Below are positions 45,090 through 57,000 of a stretch of DNA of 64,000 nucleotides, in pieces. The notes under the pieces are model-generated. The model worked only from the letters and a program-made list of their open reading frames with translations, searched no databases and was not told the DNA's origin. The stretch covers positions 4,154,001-4,218,000 of the forward strand of contig NZ_CP019431.1 of the NCBI RefSeq assembly GCF_009866765.1, given 5' to 3'. A program made the translations under genes and the position numbers. This DNA comes from Pseudomonas sp. S35 (GTDB lineage: Bacteria; Pseudomonadota; Gammaproteobacteria; Pseudomonadales; Pseudomonadaceae). Within the stretch, counting starts at the first letter, position 1; each line of letters opens with the position of its first letter.

Positions 45090-47553
45090 GGGCAAAGGTC
45101 CGAAGCAAATCCGCCGGGCGGCTGCGGTACAACTGCCAAAGCGGCCAGGCCGATGCTAACAAGGTGGCCAGCATCGCCAACCCGAGTAATTGTGCGAGCT
45201 GCCAGGGGAACACTTGCAATGGCAGGCGCCAGCCAAAGGCTTGCACGTTGATCACCGCGTCCAGGCACCACGCCAGCAGCACTCCCAGTGGCAACGCCAG
45301 CATCAGGGTGAGCACCGCCAGCAGCCAGGTCTGCCCCAGGTTCAGCAGCATCAACTGCCGCCGCGTCACCCCCAGCGCCCACAGCGGTGCCAGTTGGCCG
45401 AGGCGGCTCTGGCTCTGGGTCAGCAGGCTGATGAACAGTGCTACGCCAGCCACGCCCAAGGTCAGGCTGTTGAGGGCTGCGGTCGCCGCGAAGGTGCGTT
45501 CGAACACCTGGCTCGACCAGCCCTTGAGTTGCTGTTGATCGACGATGCGGCTGTCGTCCAGGGCAAATGCATGCCGCACGTCTCGCACCAGTGGCGCCAC
45601 ATCGGGCGGCGCGACACGCAGGTTCAAACGCGCCGGCGAGAGGGTCGGCCAGTGCACCAGCAGGTGCTCGGAATTGACCAGGATATGCCCCTTGGGATTG
45701 CCGTAATCGGCGTAGACCCCCACCACCTTGGGTGACCAGACACCTTGGGGTGTGGGGATATCGATCCAATCCCCGAGCCTGACTGAAAGCCTGCGCGCCA
45801 ACTGCTCGCTGAGCATCACGGTGTCGTCACGCAGCAAGCGGTCCCAAGGTGCATCGGCGGCGTCCAACAAGGGCCAGTGCTCGCGATAGGTCGGATCGTC
45901 GACCACCCCGAACAGATCCGCCGGCCAGCCCTGCACTTGCACGGCGACCTGCCAGGTCGGCAACACCCTTTGTACCAACGGTTGGTGCGCCAGCCAGGTG
46001 CTGAGCTGAGCAGCCTGCGCCGGGGTTTGCGGGTTGAGGTACAGCTCGGCAGTCAGGCGTTGTTCCAGCCAGTTATTGAAGGTATGGCGAAAGCCCGACG
46101 TCATGGAGCCGGCACCGATATTCGCGGCCAGGGCCAGCAGCAGCGCCATCAGCGCCAGGCTCAAGGCCGGCAGTTGTTGGCGGCAATCGGCAAGAAACCA
46201 CTGGCCAAGTACCGTACGGCTGCGCCCCAACACCGCCTTGAGCAGCCCGTTGAGCAGCACCGGCAAGCCCAAGGCCGCGCCGAGCAGCAACGCCGCCATC
46301 ACGACAAAACCAGCGGCCAGGCTATCGCCCAGCCAAAGCGCCAACAGTGCGATCAGCAACGCCGCTGCGGCGACCCAGCCCTGGCGCCGTAACCAACGGC
46401 CATGGGCCTCGTGCCAGGCCTGGGCGTTGGCCAACGCCAGCAACGGCAGGCGCGCCGCCCGCCACACACTGCTGGCGCCCGCAAGCACGGCACCCAACAG
46501 GCTCAAGCCCAGCCCCGCCAGCCACCACCAAGGGCTCAGGCTCAACTGCCCCGGTACTTCGGCGCCATATAAGCCGCGCAGGCTGGCAGCCACATCCGGC
46601 AGCAATAGGCTGGCCAGCAGGTAGCCGCTGGCGACGCCGAGCACGCCGCCCAGCAGCGACAACACACCCAACTCCACCCCAAGCCCGAGGATCAACAAAC
46701 GCGCACTGACCCCGCAGGCACGCAAGGTGCGCAGCAGCCCGCGCCGTTGCTCCAGGGCCAGGCCGATGGCGGCGTGCACGATAAACAGCCCCACCACAAA
46801 GGACAGGAAGCCCAACGCGTCAAGGTTCAGGTGAAAGCTCTCGGTCAGGCGCGCCAGGTTGTTGTCCTCGCCCTGCCTGAGTTGCAGCCCGGCGGGAGGC
46901 GTGGGATGGCCAGCGGCGAAGGCCTTGTCCAGCAGCAGTCGCGATAGCTGCCCAGGCATCTGAAGCAGGGGTTGAGCAAAGCCGATATCGGTGAGTAACA
47001 GGCCGGGCGCCATGTCGGGTTGAGCTTGCAGGGGCGGCAGGCGTTGCCCGTTCAGCGCCAGGGGTTGCTGCCCCTCGTGCAGCCCCAGGGCCTGCAAGGT
47101 TTGCGGCGCGATCCAGGTACGCCCCGGCGGCTCAAAGAAGGCGAGCATCTGCGCCTGGCTCAAACGTTGCCCCGCCACCGCGCCGGTGCCGGGCAATGAC
47201 AGCGGGTCGATGCCCATCAATTGCAGGCGCGCGTCCTCATGCCCCTTAAGTTGCACCCGCCCCTGCACCACCGGAGATACCGGCCAACCAGCGCGGCGCA
47301 ATTGGGCAAACAGCGTTTGCGGGAAACTGGCAGCGTCCGGCGCACTGAGGCTGGCCTGGGGTTCGCCGCCGATCAACTGGCTGGCGCGGGCATAACTGTC
47401 GCGCGCCTGGCTGTTGAGCGCCTGCACGCCGGTCAAGAGTGCGGTCGCCAGCCACAGGCCGGTGAGCACGCTGAAAAACTGCACCGGGTGACGCCGCCAA
47501 TGGCTGAGCAAGGCGCGCAGTGTCCAATAAAACACCGCCACGTCAGCGCGCAT
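45079..47553 (-). CDS. FtsX-like ABC transporter permease (AttF/G type)
   Basis: An 824-residue permease of the MacB/LolC type with two FtsX-like TM blocks (for example LSFVVGLFIVHAAIGLALEQ, LTLGVAGVALFISLLTQSQS) and a large periplasmic part. The start MRADVAVFYWTLRALLSHW is chosen; the frame is open further upstream. It works with the ATPase just upstream (11-bp overlap). It is likely to pull a lipid or lipophilic substrate from the membrane and hand it to the lipocalin-like lipoprotein. Confidence 0.88.
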   Translation of the reverse strand: MRADVAVFYWTLRALLSHWRRHPVQFFSVLTGLWLATALLTGVQALNSQARDSYARASQLIGGEPQASLSAPDAASFPQTLFAQLRRAGWPVSPVVQGRVQLKGHEDARLQLMGIDPLSLPGTGAVAGQRLSQAQMLAFFEPPGRTWIAPQTLQALGLHEGQQPLALNGQRLPPLQAQPDMAPGLLLTDIGFAQPLLQMPGQLSRLLLDKAFAAGHPTPPAGLQLRQGEDNNLARLTESFHLNLDALGFLSFVVGLFIVHAAIGLALEQRRGLLRTLRACGVSARLLILGLGVELGVLSLLGGVLGVASGYLLASLLLPDVAASLRGLYGAEVPGQLSLSPWWWLAGLGLSLLGAVLAGASSVWRAARLPLLALANAQAWHEAHGRWLRRQGWVAAAALLIALLALWLGDSLAAGFVVMAALLLGAALGLPVLLNGLLKAVLGRSRTVLGQWFLADCRQQLPALSLALMALLLALAANIGAGSMTSGFRHTFNNWLEQRLTAELYLNPQTPAQAAQLSTWLAHQPLVQRVLPTWQVAVQVQGWPADLFGVVDDPTYREHWPLLDAADAPWDRLLRDDTVMLSEQLARRLSVRLGDWIDIPTPQGVWSPKVVGVYADYGNPKGHILVNSEHLLVHWPTLSPARLNLRVAPPDVAPLVRDVRHAFALDDSRIVDQQQLKGWSSQVFERTFAATAALNSLTLGVAGVALFISLLTQSQSRLGQLAPLWALGVTRRQLMLLNLGQTWLLAVLTLMLALPLGVLLAWCLDAVINVQAFGWRLPLQVFPWQLAQLLGLAMLATLLASAWPLWQLYRSRPADLLRTFAHED

Positions 47554-48238
47554 CCGCCGGCAGCACACGACCATGATGCAACACCACCTGCTGGTCGAGC
47601 CGCGCAGCGATGCGGGGGCTGTGGGTGACCATCAATAGGCTGGTGGGGCTGTCGCGCAACAGGTCCAGCAGCAGTTGCAGCACCTCGTCGCTGGTGGCTT
47701 CGTCGAGGTTGCCGGTGGGCTCGTCGGCCAACAACAAACCTGGCCGCGATGCCAACGCCCGTCCGACTGCAACCCGCTGTTGCTGGCCGCCCGAGAGCTG
47801 TTCCGGATAACGCCTGAGCAAGTCACCCAGGCCCAGGCGTTCCACCAACTGCGCCTGCCAGAGCGGATCAAAACGCCCCGCCAGTCGGGCCTGGAACGCC
47901 AGGTTGTCGTCGACGCGCAAACTGCCGATGAGGTTGAACTGCTGGAACACCAGACCGATTTCAGTGCGCCGCCAGTGGGCCAGTTGCGCCTCGCTCATCT
48001 GGTCGAGACGCTGTTCACCCACCTGGATACTGCCGCGATCCAGCCGATCAAGCCCCGCCACCAAGTGCAACAACGTGCTCTTGCCACTGCCCGACTCGCC
48101 CATCAACGCCAGGCTGCTGCGTGAGGCCAGGTGCAAGTCCACACCGGCCAGCACCGCCAACGGGCCTTGAGGGGTGGCGTAGCTTTTGAAGACACCTTGC
48201 ACCTGCAACATGGGAGCACTCGATTGATGGGCGGCCAT
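47543..48238 (-). CDS. ABC transporter ATP-binding protein (LolD/AttE type)
   Basis: A 231-residue ATPase: Walker A GESGSGKST, Q-loop FQQFNLIGSLR, signature [15 protein letters not shown], Walker B LLADEPTGNLDE, switch His VTHSPRIA. The start is uncertain: ATG at 48238 is used, ATG at 48211 and GTG at 48280 are also in frame and none has a strong ribosome binding site. First gene of the three-gene operon. Confidence 0.87.
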   Translation of the reverse strand: MAAHQSSAPMLQVQGVFKSYATPQGPLAVLAGVDLHLASRSSLALMGESGSGKSTLLHLVAGLDRLDRGSIQVGEQRLDQMSEAQLAHWRRTEIGLVFQQFNLIGSLRVDDNLAFQARLAGRFDPLWQAQLVERLGLGDLLRRYPEQLSGGQQQRVAVGRALASRPGLLLADEPTGNLDEATSDEVLQLLLDLLRDSPTSLLMVTHSPRIAARLDQQVVLHHGRVLPADAR

Positions 48239-48386
48239 CGAGAATAACGGCTGCGCCCAGGGGCCACGCAAATTTTTCACATGGATTTCACCGGCTGCCC
48301 ACTTGCTCCCCTCTAAATTGCCGGTTATGCGTCACGCGTCGGCCTCTTGATTAGTTGCCACGCCTGACAACTTTTATAAGCGCCGC

Positions 48387-48467
48387 ATGTTCAGCGAAAA
48401 GACAGCAGCCCTGTGACAGCCTCCTGTGTCACTGCGGCTATTGCCCAACATGTTGCGCCTAATTAAT
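48387..48467 (+). promoter_or_regulatory. Bipartite promoter motif, copy 1 (histidine phosphatase gene)
   Basis: ATGTTCAGCGAAAAGACAGC at 48387-48406 and TTGCGCCTAATTAAT at 48453-48467. Both parts recur upstream of arnT (49174-49230). This points to a common regulator for the two envelope genes. The second part overlaps the assumed start region of the phosphatase gene, which suggests that the true start lies downstream. Confidence 0.5.
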
Positions 48468-49163
48468 ACAACATTGCCAACAGTGTCCAAGGTGAATGAA
48501 GTGGTAGACATTACCCTGACCAAACCACGCTCGCCCCGGGCTTTTTTCAAACGCCTGCATCGGCGCTGGCCAGGCATCGCCGTGATCGCCGTGGTGCTCG
48601 CCTGCGGCCTGCTCTGGCCGGCTTCGCCACGGGATCTTGGCGTGGGCAATCGCCTGTTGACCTCCCAGGTCATGCCGCTGTGGCGCGACGGCGACGTGAT
48701 CGTGCTGGTGCGCCATGAAGAGCGCTGCGACCGTTCGACCAACCCGTGCCTGGGGCCGGTCGAAGGCCTGACGATCAACGGCAGCCAACAGGCCGAAGCA
48801 CTCGGCAAGGCCTTTAAATCATTGGGTATGGACGGCAGCGACGTGCTCGCCAGCCCGGCCATTCGTACCGCCCAGACCTTGCGCTTCATGTTCGGTAAAA
48901 ACGAGCTGACCTCCGGCCAGCAGGCCGTCTGCGGCGCGGCCATGGGCGAAGAACTGCTCAGCCACAAGCAGCCCGGGCGCAACCTGGTATTTGTGACGCA
49001 CAGCGGTTGCATCGCCGACTTCGAAAAAGCCCAGGGCTTCCCCCGTGCGGCATTCCCCGAGTACGGCAGCGCGCTGTTCGTGCAAGTGTTGCCCAACGGT
49101 CAATTCAAGACCCTGGGCATCGTGAATAACCCGGACTGGCCGGCGGCGCTCAAGCACTTCTAA
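48450..49163 (+). CDS. Histidine phosphatase-family protein (PmrG/Ais-like)
   Basis: A membrane-anchored protein of up to 237 residues: one TM (WPGIAVIAVVLACGLLW) followed by a histidine phosphatase domain with the motif VLVRHEERCDRSTNPC and the distal His in FVTHSGCIADF. This is the Ais/PmrG type, which acts on lipopolysaccharide core heptose phosphate in enterics. It precedes arnT, another LPS-modifying gene. The start is uncertain: ATG at 48450 has no ribosome binding site and overlaps the shared motif; a GTG near 48490-48500 is plausible. Confidence 0.78.
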   Translation: MLRLINTTLPTVSKVNEVVDITLTKPRSPRAFFKRLHRRWPGIAVIAVVLACGLLWPASPRDLGVGNRLLTSQVMPLWRDGDVIVLVRHEERCDRSTNPCLGPVEGLTINGSQQAEALGKAFKSLGMDGSDVLASPAIRTAQTLRFMFGKNELTSGQQAVCGAAMGEELLSHKQPGRNLVFVTHSGCIADFEKAQGFPRAAFPEYGSALFVQVLPNGQFKTLGIVNNPDWPAALKHF

Positions 49164-49173
49164 GTGACTAACG

Positions 49174-49230
49174 ATGTTCAGCAAAAAGACAGCCCCCTTC
49201 TGGCATGTTTAGTTGCGCCATTTAATTAAT
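49174..49230 (+). promoter_or_regulatory. Bipartite promoter motif, copy 2 (arnT)
   Basis: ATGTTCAGCAAAAAGACAGC at 49174-49193 (19 of 20 bases equal to copy 1) and TTGCGCCATTTAATTAAT at 49213-49230. It lies about 105 bp before the arnT start. Confidence 0.55.
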
Positions 49231-49335
49231 CACCCCCTGACTCTCCCCCTGTTACTTAGTGACGGCTGTGACTGTTTGCATGATGACCTCATTACTTGAA
49301 AACCCTGGCTTTAAACGTCAAGGAGCGACGCGTTC

Positions 49336-51000
49336 ATGCCCCGTTTAAATCCCCTGTGGTTATTGTTACTTGCCTTGGCCGCGTTCTACGTATTGCCCCT
49401 GGGCCTGCACGGCCTGTGGACCCCGGATGAGACCCGCTACGCCCAGATCAGCCAGGAAATGCTCCAGACCGGCAATTGGGTAGCGCCGCACTTCATGGGC
49501 ATCCGCTATTTCGAAAAACCCGCCGCCGGTTATTGGCTGATTGCCCTCGGCCAAGAAGTATTTGGCCAGAACCTGTTCGGCGTACGCATCGCCTCGGCCC
49601 TGACCAGCGGCTTGAGCGTGCTGCTCGCGTACCTGATCGCTCGTCGCCTGTGGAACGACCCGCGAAAAAGCTTCGCCTGTGCCCTGCTTTACCTGAGCGT
49701 TGGCCTGGTGGCTGGACAAGCGGGGTACGCCAACCTCGACCCGCAGTTCACCCTGTGGGTCAACCTGAGCCTGGTGGCGCTGTGGTTTGCCCTCGACAGC
49801 CGTACCTCGCGCAGCCGCCTGGGCGCCTGGGCCGTGTTGGGGTTTGGGTGTGCAATGGGCTTCATGACCAAGGGTTTCCTGGCGTGGGCGCTGCCGGTGT
49901 TGATTGCCGTGCCCTATATGCTTTGGCAACGGCGCCAGGGCGAGCTACTGCGGTATGGACCGCTGGCGGTGGGCGTAGCGGTGCTGGTGTGCCTGCCCTG
50001 GGTGCTGGCGATCCATCACCAGGAGCCGGACTTCTGGCGCTTCTTTTTCTGGAATGAACACATTCGCCGTTTCAGCGCCGACAACGCCCAGCACGTGCGA
50101 CCCTGGTGGTTCTTCCTGCCGATCCTCGCCGTGGCATGCCTGCCCTGGGCCGGCCTGCTGCCCAACACGCTGCGCCAGGCCTGGCAGCAAAAACGCCAGC
50201 CCGCCGTTGGTTTCCTGGCCTTGTGGCTGCTGCTACCGCTGGGGTTTTTCAGCCTGAGCAACGGCAAGCTGCCGACCTACATCATGCCGTGCCTGTTGCC
50301 CCTGGCATTGCTGATGGGACACACCTTGAGCGACCTGCTGCGCAACGGCCACCCACGCACGATCAGGCTCAATGGCCTGCTCAACGTGGTGATCGGCATG
50401 GCGGCCATGATCGGCCTGCTCTACCTGCAAATCGCCAGACCGCTGTACAGCAACAGCCACGCCGAGATGGTCGGCCTGTCCCTGGCCTTTATCGTGTTGC
50501 TGGTGTGGATCCTCACCAACCTGCTGCAAGCCTTGCGCCCGCTCACGCTATGGGCGATGCCGGCCCTGGGCATCGGCGTGCTGGTGATCCTGCTGCCGGC
50601 GAGCATGCCGGCGCAGATCGCCGATAACGAAATGCCCGACCCGTTCGTGCTCGAACACTTGGACGCGCTGCAACACACCCATGCCCTGCTGAGCAACGAA
50701 CTGGGCAGCGCCAGCGCCCTCGCCTGGCGCCTGCAGCGCGCCGATGTGACGCTGTATGACACCGAAGGCGAGTTGCGCTACGGCTTGCAGTTCGCGGATG
50801 CAGGCCAGCGCAAAATCGAGCTGGGCGAGGTACAGGCCTGGCTCCACGAAGCACGCCAGCACGGCTCGGTGGGCGTGCTCATGCGGGTCAACAGCACCAG
50901 TGAAATGCGCGAGGTTGGGCAGTTGCCGCTGGGAGGTAAGCGTTATTCCAAGGGGTATTTGCAGCTGATTCTGTATCCGCAGTTGCCTGCTGCGCATTGA
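49336..51000 (+). CDS. arnT: ArnT-like 4-amino-4-deoxy-L-arabinose lipid A transferase
   Basis: A 554-residue integral membrane glycosyltransferase of the GT-C fold with about 12 TM helices. The first periplasmic loop has the catalytic [18 protein letters not shown] with Asp/Glu, and [19 protein letters not shown] is the conserved second loop. It moves L-Ara4N from undecaprenyl phosphate to lipid A, which lowers polymyxin binding. The arnBCADEF genes are not in the window, so this copy is separate. It could use another sugar. Confidence 0.87.
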   Translation: MPRLNPLWLLLLALAAFYVLPLGLHGLWTPDETRYAQISQEMLQTGNWVAPHFMGIRYFEKPAAGYWLIALGQEVFGQNLFGVRIASALTSGLSVLLAYLIARRLWNDPRKSFACALLYLSVGLVAGQAGYANLDPQFTLWVNLSLVALWFALDSRTSRSRLGAWAVLGFGCAMGFMTKGFLAWALPVLIAVPYMLWQRRQGELLRYGPLAVGVAVLVCLPWVLAIHHQEPDFWRFFFWNEHIRRFSADNAQHVRPWWFFLPILAVACLPWAGLLPNTLRQAWQQKRQPAVGFLALWLLLPLGFFSLSNGKLPTYIMPCLLPLALLMGHTLSDLLRNGHPRTIRLNGLLNVVIGMAAMIGLLYLQIARPLYSNSHAEMVGLSLAFIVLLVWILTNLLQALRPLTLWAMPALGIGVLVILLPASMPAQIADNEMPDPFVLEHLDALQHTHALLSNELGSASALAWRLQRADVTLYDTEGELRYGLQFADAGQRKIELGEVQAWLHEARQHGSVGVLMRVNSTSEMREVGQLPLGGKRYSKGYLQLILYPQLPAAH

Positions 51001-51013
51001 CCGCCTTTCCCAT

Positions 51014-54000
51014 TCATATCCGCCGCCGACGATCAAGCTGCGGAATCGCCGTCTGCGCCACCTCCACACGCTGCACCTGCGTCACCGCGCGCGCGGCCAA
51101 TTGCGCCAGGGTCGGCTGACTGAACACGCTCCGCGCATCCACCTCCAGCCCGGCCTTGCGCAGGTGCGCGACCAGGTTCACCGCCAGCAGGGAGTGCCCG
51201 CCCAGTTCGAAGAAGTGGTCGTGGCGCCCTACCCGCTCCAGCTTGAGCACCTGCGCCCAGATCTCGGCCATCAGGGTTTCCACTTCGCCCTGGGGCGCTT
51301 CATAGGCGCGGCTGAGCACCGCGTCCACACCCGGTTCTGGCAATGCCTTGCGGTCGAGTTTGCCGGCGGGGTTGAGGGGTAATTCTTCAAGCGCGACGAA
51401 GGCCGCCGGCACCATGTATTCCGGTAACTGCTCCAGCACATGAACGCGCAAGTCTTCCAGGCTTGGCGCCGGCCCGCGCGGGGTGAAGTAGGCGACCAGT
51501 CGCTCATCGCGAATCAGCACCGCCACCTCACGCAATGCCGGATGCGCCAGCAGGCACGATTCGATTTCCCCCAGTTCCAGACGCACGCCACGCAGCTTGA
51601 CCTGGAAGTCGTTACGCCCGAGGAATTCCAGGTTGCCGTCCGGCAGGTAGCGCACCAGGTCGCCGGTGCGGTACAGCCGATCCCCCGGCACAAACGGGCT
51701 GTCGATAAAGCGCTCGGCCGTCATCTGTTCCAACCCCAGGTACCCACGGGCCACGCCAACGCCGCCGATGTGCAACTGGCCGCTGACGCCCATGGGCACC
51801 GGCGCATCGTGTGCGTCCAGCACGTACAGGCGCGTGTTGTTGATCGCCCGGCCGATGGGCAGTTGCAGCGTGGGCACAGGTGCGCCGGGCTCCAGGGTCC
51901 AGGCGCTGCTGTCGACCGTGGCTTCGGTGGGGCCGTAGACGTTGTGCAGGCGCACCTTGGGCAAGCGCGCCTGCACGGCACGGGCCAGGGCTTCGGTGAG
52001 CTCGCCGCCGCCACACAGCACATCGGTGAGGCTGGTGCACAGGGCGGACTCCTCCAGTTCAAGGAACTGCTGCAACATCGCCGGTACGAATTTGATCACG
52101 CTGATCTGTTGCTCGCGGATCACTTGCGCCAGGTAGGCCGGCTCGCGATGGCCATCGGGCCGCGCCAGCACCAATCGCATGCCGTTGGCCAGCGGCCAGA
52201 ACAGCTCCCACACCGACCCATCGAAGCTGAACGGCGCCCGTTGCAGCAGCGCTCCGCCCTCGGCATTGGGGCACAGTTGCGAGCCCCAGTGCATCAGGTT
52301 GCCCAGGCCGCGATGTTCGATCATCACGCCCTTGGGCGTGCCGGTGGAGCCCGAGGTGTACATCACGTAGGCCAAGTTGGCGACGCTCAGCCCTAGCACC
52401 GAGGGGTTGCCGTCCGGCGCGTGGCTCCAGGCGCTGTGGTCAAAATCGATCACTGGGATGGCGACTTCACCTGGCAAGTCGCGAGTGGCTGCGTGCACCA
52501 GCAGCGCCACCGGCTGGCTGTCCTGGAGCATGTAGGCGAGGCGTTCGCGGGGGTAGCCGGGGTCCAGCGGTACATAGGCGCCGCCGGCCTTGAGAATGGC
52601 GAGCAACCCCACCACCAGGTCCAGCCCGCGCTCCACGCACAGCGCCACACGCGCATCCGGCTGCACACCACGCTCACGCAGGTGAAACGCCAGGCGGTTG
52701 GCGCGCTCATTGAGTTCGCGGTAAGTCAGTTGCAGCTCGCCGGCCTGCACCGCCACTGCATGGGGAATATGCCGGGCGTGAGCCTCGAACAGGGCCTGGA
52801 CGGTGAGGGTTTCGGGGTAATCAGTAGCGGTGGCGTTGTAGTCCAGCAGCAGTGTCTGCACTTCATGGGCGGGCAGCACCTGCACCTCACGCAGCGGCGC
52901 TTGTGGCGTGTTTTCCAGTGCTTGGGCCAGGTTGACCAGCGTGGTTTGCAGGTAGTCCAGGATACGTTCGGCACCGACCTTGCGCGGGGCCTTGGCCTTG
53001 AGATGAAAGCCGCCGGCGGTGTCGTCCACGCTGAGCATCAGCGGGTAGCTGAGGATGTCTTCGGCGCTGACCAAGGCGATGCCCGGCACCAGCACGAGGT
53101 CGCGCTCGGCATCGGTATGACGGTAATTGAGCAGGCTGTTGAACAGCGGCGCCGCGCTGCTGCAGCGTTGGGCCAGGGCCAGCGACGCGTGCTCATGGGC
53201 GAGCAAGGCGCTGAGTTGGCGATGGGTGTCGCGCAACGCATCCGCGACGTTTTGCCCAGCCAGGTGCAGGCGCAATGGCAGGGTGTTGATGAACATGCCC
53301 AAGGCGCGATCGGCGCCCTCGCCGGCCTGCAACCGACCGAGCAGCACGGTGCCGAACACACCATCGTCACGGCCCGCCACACGGCTGAGCACCTGGGCCC
53401 AGGCGAGGTGGAACAGGCTGGCAGCACTGACGCCCACACCACGGGCCTGTGCCCGCAAGCGCAGATTAAGGTCGTCACTGAGTGCACGCTGGGCTTCTTC
53501 GGTGTCCCCGCGATTGGCCTGGCGCTCTTGTACACCGAAGGCCAGCGTAGGTTCGTCCACATCGCCCAGCTGCGCACGGAAAAATACCTCGTGGGCGGCC
53601 TGGCGCGTCGGTGAGCGAGACTGCGCCACCACCGTGCGATACGGCACCGGCGCCGGCAACTGCGCCTGCTGGCCGAGCAGATGGGCGCGGATTTCCTGCA
53701 TCAGGATCGTGGTGGACGTCGCATCGTTCACCAAGTGATGAAAGCGCAATCGGGCGACCCAACCGGTGGGTGCTTCGGCATAGTCCAGCGCCATCAACGG
53801 CGCCTGGCGCAAGTCCAAAGGCGCCTCACCTTCGGCCCAAGGTTCAACGCCCAAGCGCGCCACGCGCCACACCACTTGCATCGGCTGCTCCAGAGCCTCC
53901 CAGGCCAAGCTGGTACGCAGGATATCGTGGCGGTCGATCACCTGTTGCAGGGCCTGGGCAAAGGCGTCCAATTGTTCGCGCCGCTCAAAGCTGAACAGCG

Positions 54001-57000
54001 CCTGTTGCTGATACGGGTCGCGCTCGTCGGTGAGGTGGTGGTAGAGCAAACCTTCCTGCAGCGGCGCCAGGGGGTAGATGTCCTGCACGTTGGCCGCACC
54101 GCCGGGAATGGCCGCGACGATGCGGTCCAGGCTGGTTTGATCCAACTCGGCCAGCGCCAGTAAATCCGGGGTGATATGGCGGCAGTCAGCCGGAATGCGA
54201 TTGGCCGGCACCGCCACGTCGCGGCCGTCACTCACCGCCGCCAAGGCCGCCAGGGTCGGTTGCCCGAACAGCACTTGCACATCGGCGCGCAGCCCGGCCT
54301 GGCGCATGCGTTGCACCAATTGCACCGCGAGCAACGAGTGCCCGCCCAGTTCGAAGAAATGGTCGTGACGGCCCACTTGCTGCACCTGCAACAGCTCGAC
54401 CCAGAGCTGCGCCAGAACGGTTTCCACACCCGCTCGCGGGGCTTCGAACAGGCGCGTGACGAACGCCGCCTGGGTCGGCGCCGGCAATGCCTTGCGGTCG
54501 AGTTTGCCGTTGGCGGTCAGGGGCCACGCGTCCATGGGCATGTAGGCTGCCGGCAGCATGTAGTCCGGCAATGAGGTGTGCAGATGGGCGCGCAGGGTTT
54601 CGACGTCCACGGCCTGGCGTGGGATAAACCACGCGAGCAGTTGCCCATCGCGAGCCTGCACCACGGCTTCCTGGACGTGCGCGTGGGTGGCCAGGGCGGA
54701 CTCGATTTCCCCCAGCTCGATGCGCATGCCACGGATTTTCACCTGGTCGTCATTGCGGCCCAGGTAGTCAAGGTTACCGTCGGGCAGCCAGCGTGCAAGA
54801 TCGCCGGTGCGGTACATCCGGCCCGGCGCAAACGGGTTGTCAAGAAAGCGTTCGGCACTCAGTTCCGGGCGATTCAGGTAACCACGCGCCACGCCGTTGC
54901 CGCCGACGTACAACTCTCCCGTCACGCCGATGGGCACCGGCCGCTGTCGGTCATCCAGCAGGTAGATGGCCGCGTTGGCCACGGGCGCACCGATATGCAA
55001 CGGCTGGCCTGCATCCACGCGCCCGGACGTGGCAACCACCGTGGCCTCGGTGGGGCCGTAGTTGTTGATCACCTCGAAGGTCTGCGCACGGCTGAAGCTG
55101 CGCAGCCGATCACCGCCGATCAGCAAGGTGCGCAAGGTCGGGTGTTGCAGGCCCTGGCTGAAAGCGTATTCGGCCACGGGGGTCGGCAGAAAACACACAT
55201 CCAACGGTTGTGTGCGCCACCAATGGAGCAGCGCATCAATATCTTCCGTACCCTCGTGTGCCGGGGGCAGATGCAACGTGGCGCCCACGCACAACGCCGG
55301 CCAGACTTCCCAGGCCATCGCATCAAAACCGAAGCCGGCGACGCTGGCGGTGTGGCTGCCCGCGTGCAGGTTGAAGGCCTGGCAGTGCCAGTCCACCAGG
55401 TTGCAGACGCTGTGGTGCTCGACCATCACGCCCTTGGGCAAGCCGGTGGAGCCGGAGGTGTAGATCACGTAGGCAAGGTTCGACGGTTTGACCGCAACGT
55501 GCGGGTTGGCACCGACCTGGAGCGTCGGTCGCTCCAGCTCAATCACCGGCACCGCCAGGGCAGGCAAGCGATGTAGCAAATCGTGCTGGGTGAGCACCGC
55601 CACTGGCGCGCTGTCGTGCAGCAGGTAGCTCAAGCGCTCGGCGGGATGGGCCGGGTCGACCGGCACGTAGCAGGCGCCGGCTTTGAGAATCCCCAGCAAA
55701 CCCACCAGCGTGTCCACACTGCGCCGGGCCAGGATCGCCACACGGTCATCGGGTTGCACGCCCAGTTCGATCAGTTGATGGGCCAGGCCATTGGCCTTTT
55801 GGTTGAGTTGGGCATAGGTCAACTGGCTGCCCTGATAGATCGCGGCCACAGCGTCCGGCGTGCGCACGGCCTGGGCTTCGATGCGTGCGTGCAGGGTGTG
55901 TGGCTGCGCGCTGGGCTGTGCGGTAGCGTTCCACTGGTGCAATCGGGCCTGTTCAACTGGCGTGAGCAGGGAGAACGCACCGATGGGCAACTCGGTGTTA
56001 TCCAGCCCCTGCTCCAGCAACCAGGTAAAGCGCTGGGCCAAGGCGAGTACCTCGGCGTGCTGGAAGTACGCCTCGTTGTACACGCAATGCAGGCACGCCG
56101 TGTCCTGGTAGCGGTTGCTGCGCAGGTGGATGGCCAGCGGCAGCGGCTCATGGTGGTTGGACACCTTGATCGCCCGGGCCTGGGTCGCGCCGTAGCGTAG
56201 CGCATGGTCATCCTGCTCGAAGGACACTGACAGGTCGAACAGTTGGGCGCGATCGGCGCGGTGCAGGCCCAGCTCGCGGTTCATCTGGCTCAACGGGAAA
56301 CGCTGGTGACGCAAATCCTGTTTGAGCTGGTCGCGTACGCCGCGCACCAAGGCACCGAACGGCAGGTGTTCATCGAACTGCAAACGCACGGCGCTGACTT
56401 GGGTAAACAGGCCCACGGTGGCGCGAAATCGCGCGTTGGACCGGTTCAGAATCGGCAGCCCGACCACCCAGTCCTGACGCTGGGCGGTGCGGGTGAAATA
56501 CACATACATCGCCGCCAACAGCACATGAAACGCCGAGGCCTGGTAACGGCTGGCCACCTGCTCCATGCGGTTGAGCAGGTCCACGGGAAAGGGTTGCGCC
56601 AAGGTGTTGCTGGGCGAGTTGGCGACGTGTCTCGGGGTGAGCAACGGCTCCGGCAGCACGTGATATTTGTCCAGCCAGTAGGCGCGGTCGCGGGCAAAGC
56701 GCGGCGAGTCGCGGTAGTGCTGGTCGGCGTCGATAAAATCGATATAGGACGGCGCCGGTGGTTCCGGTGGGCGGCCTTGTTCAAGGGCAGTGTAGAGATG
56801 AGCCAGGGATTGCAGCATCTGGCCAAAGCCCCAGCCGTCGAGGATCACGTGATGAGCCTGGGTGCCGAGGCGGTAGTGGTTGTCGGCAAGCTTGACCAGA
56901 AAGAAACGGAACAGCGGCGCGCCCTCCATTGGATAGGGCCGCGCCATGTGCGCCTGCATCAAGGCCTGGCTGGCGGCGTGCGGGTCGGGCTGGGCCGAGA

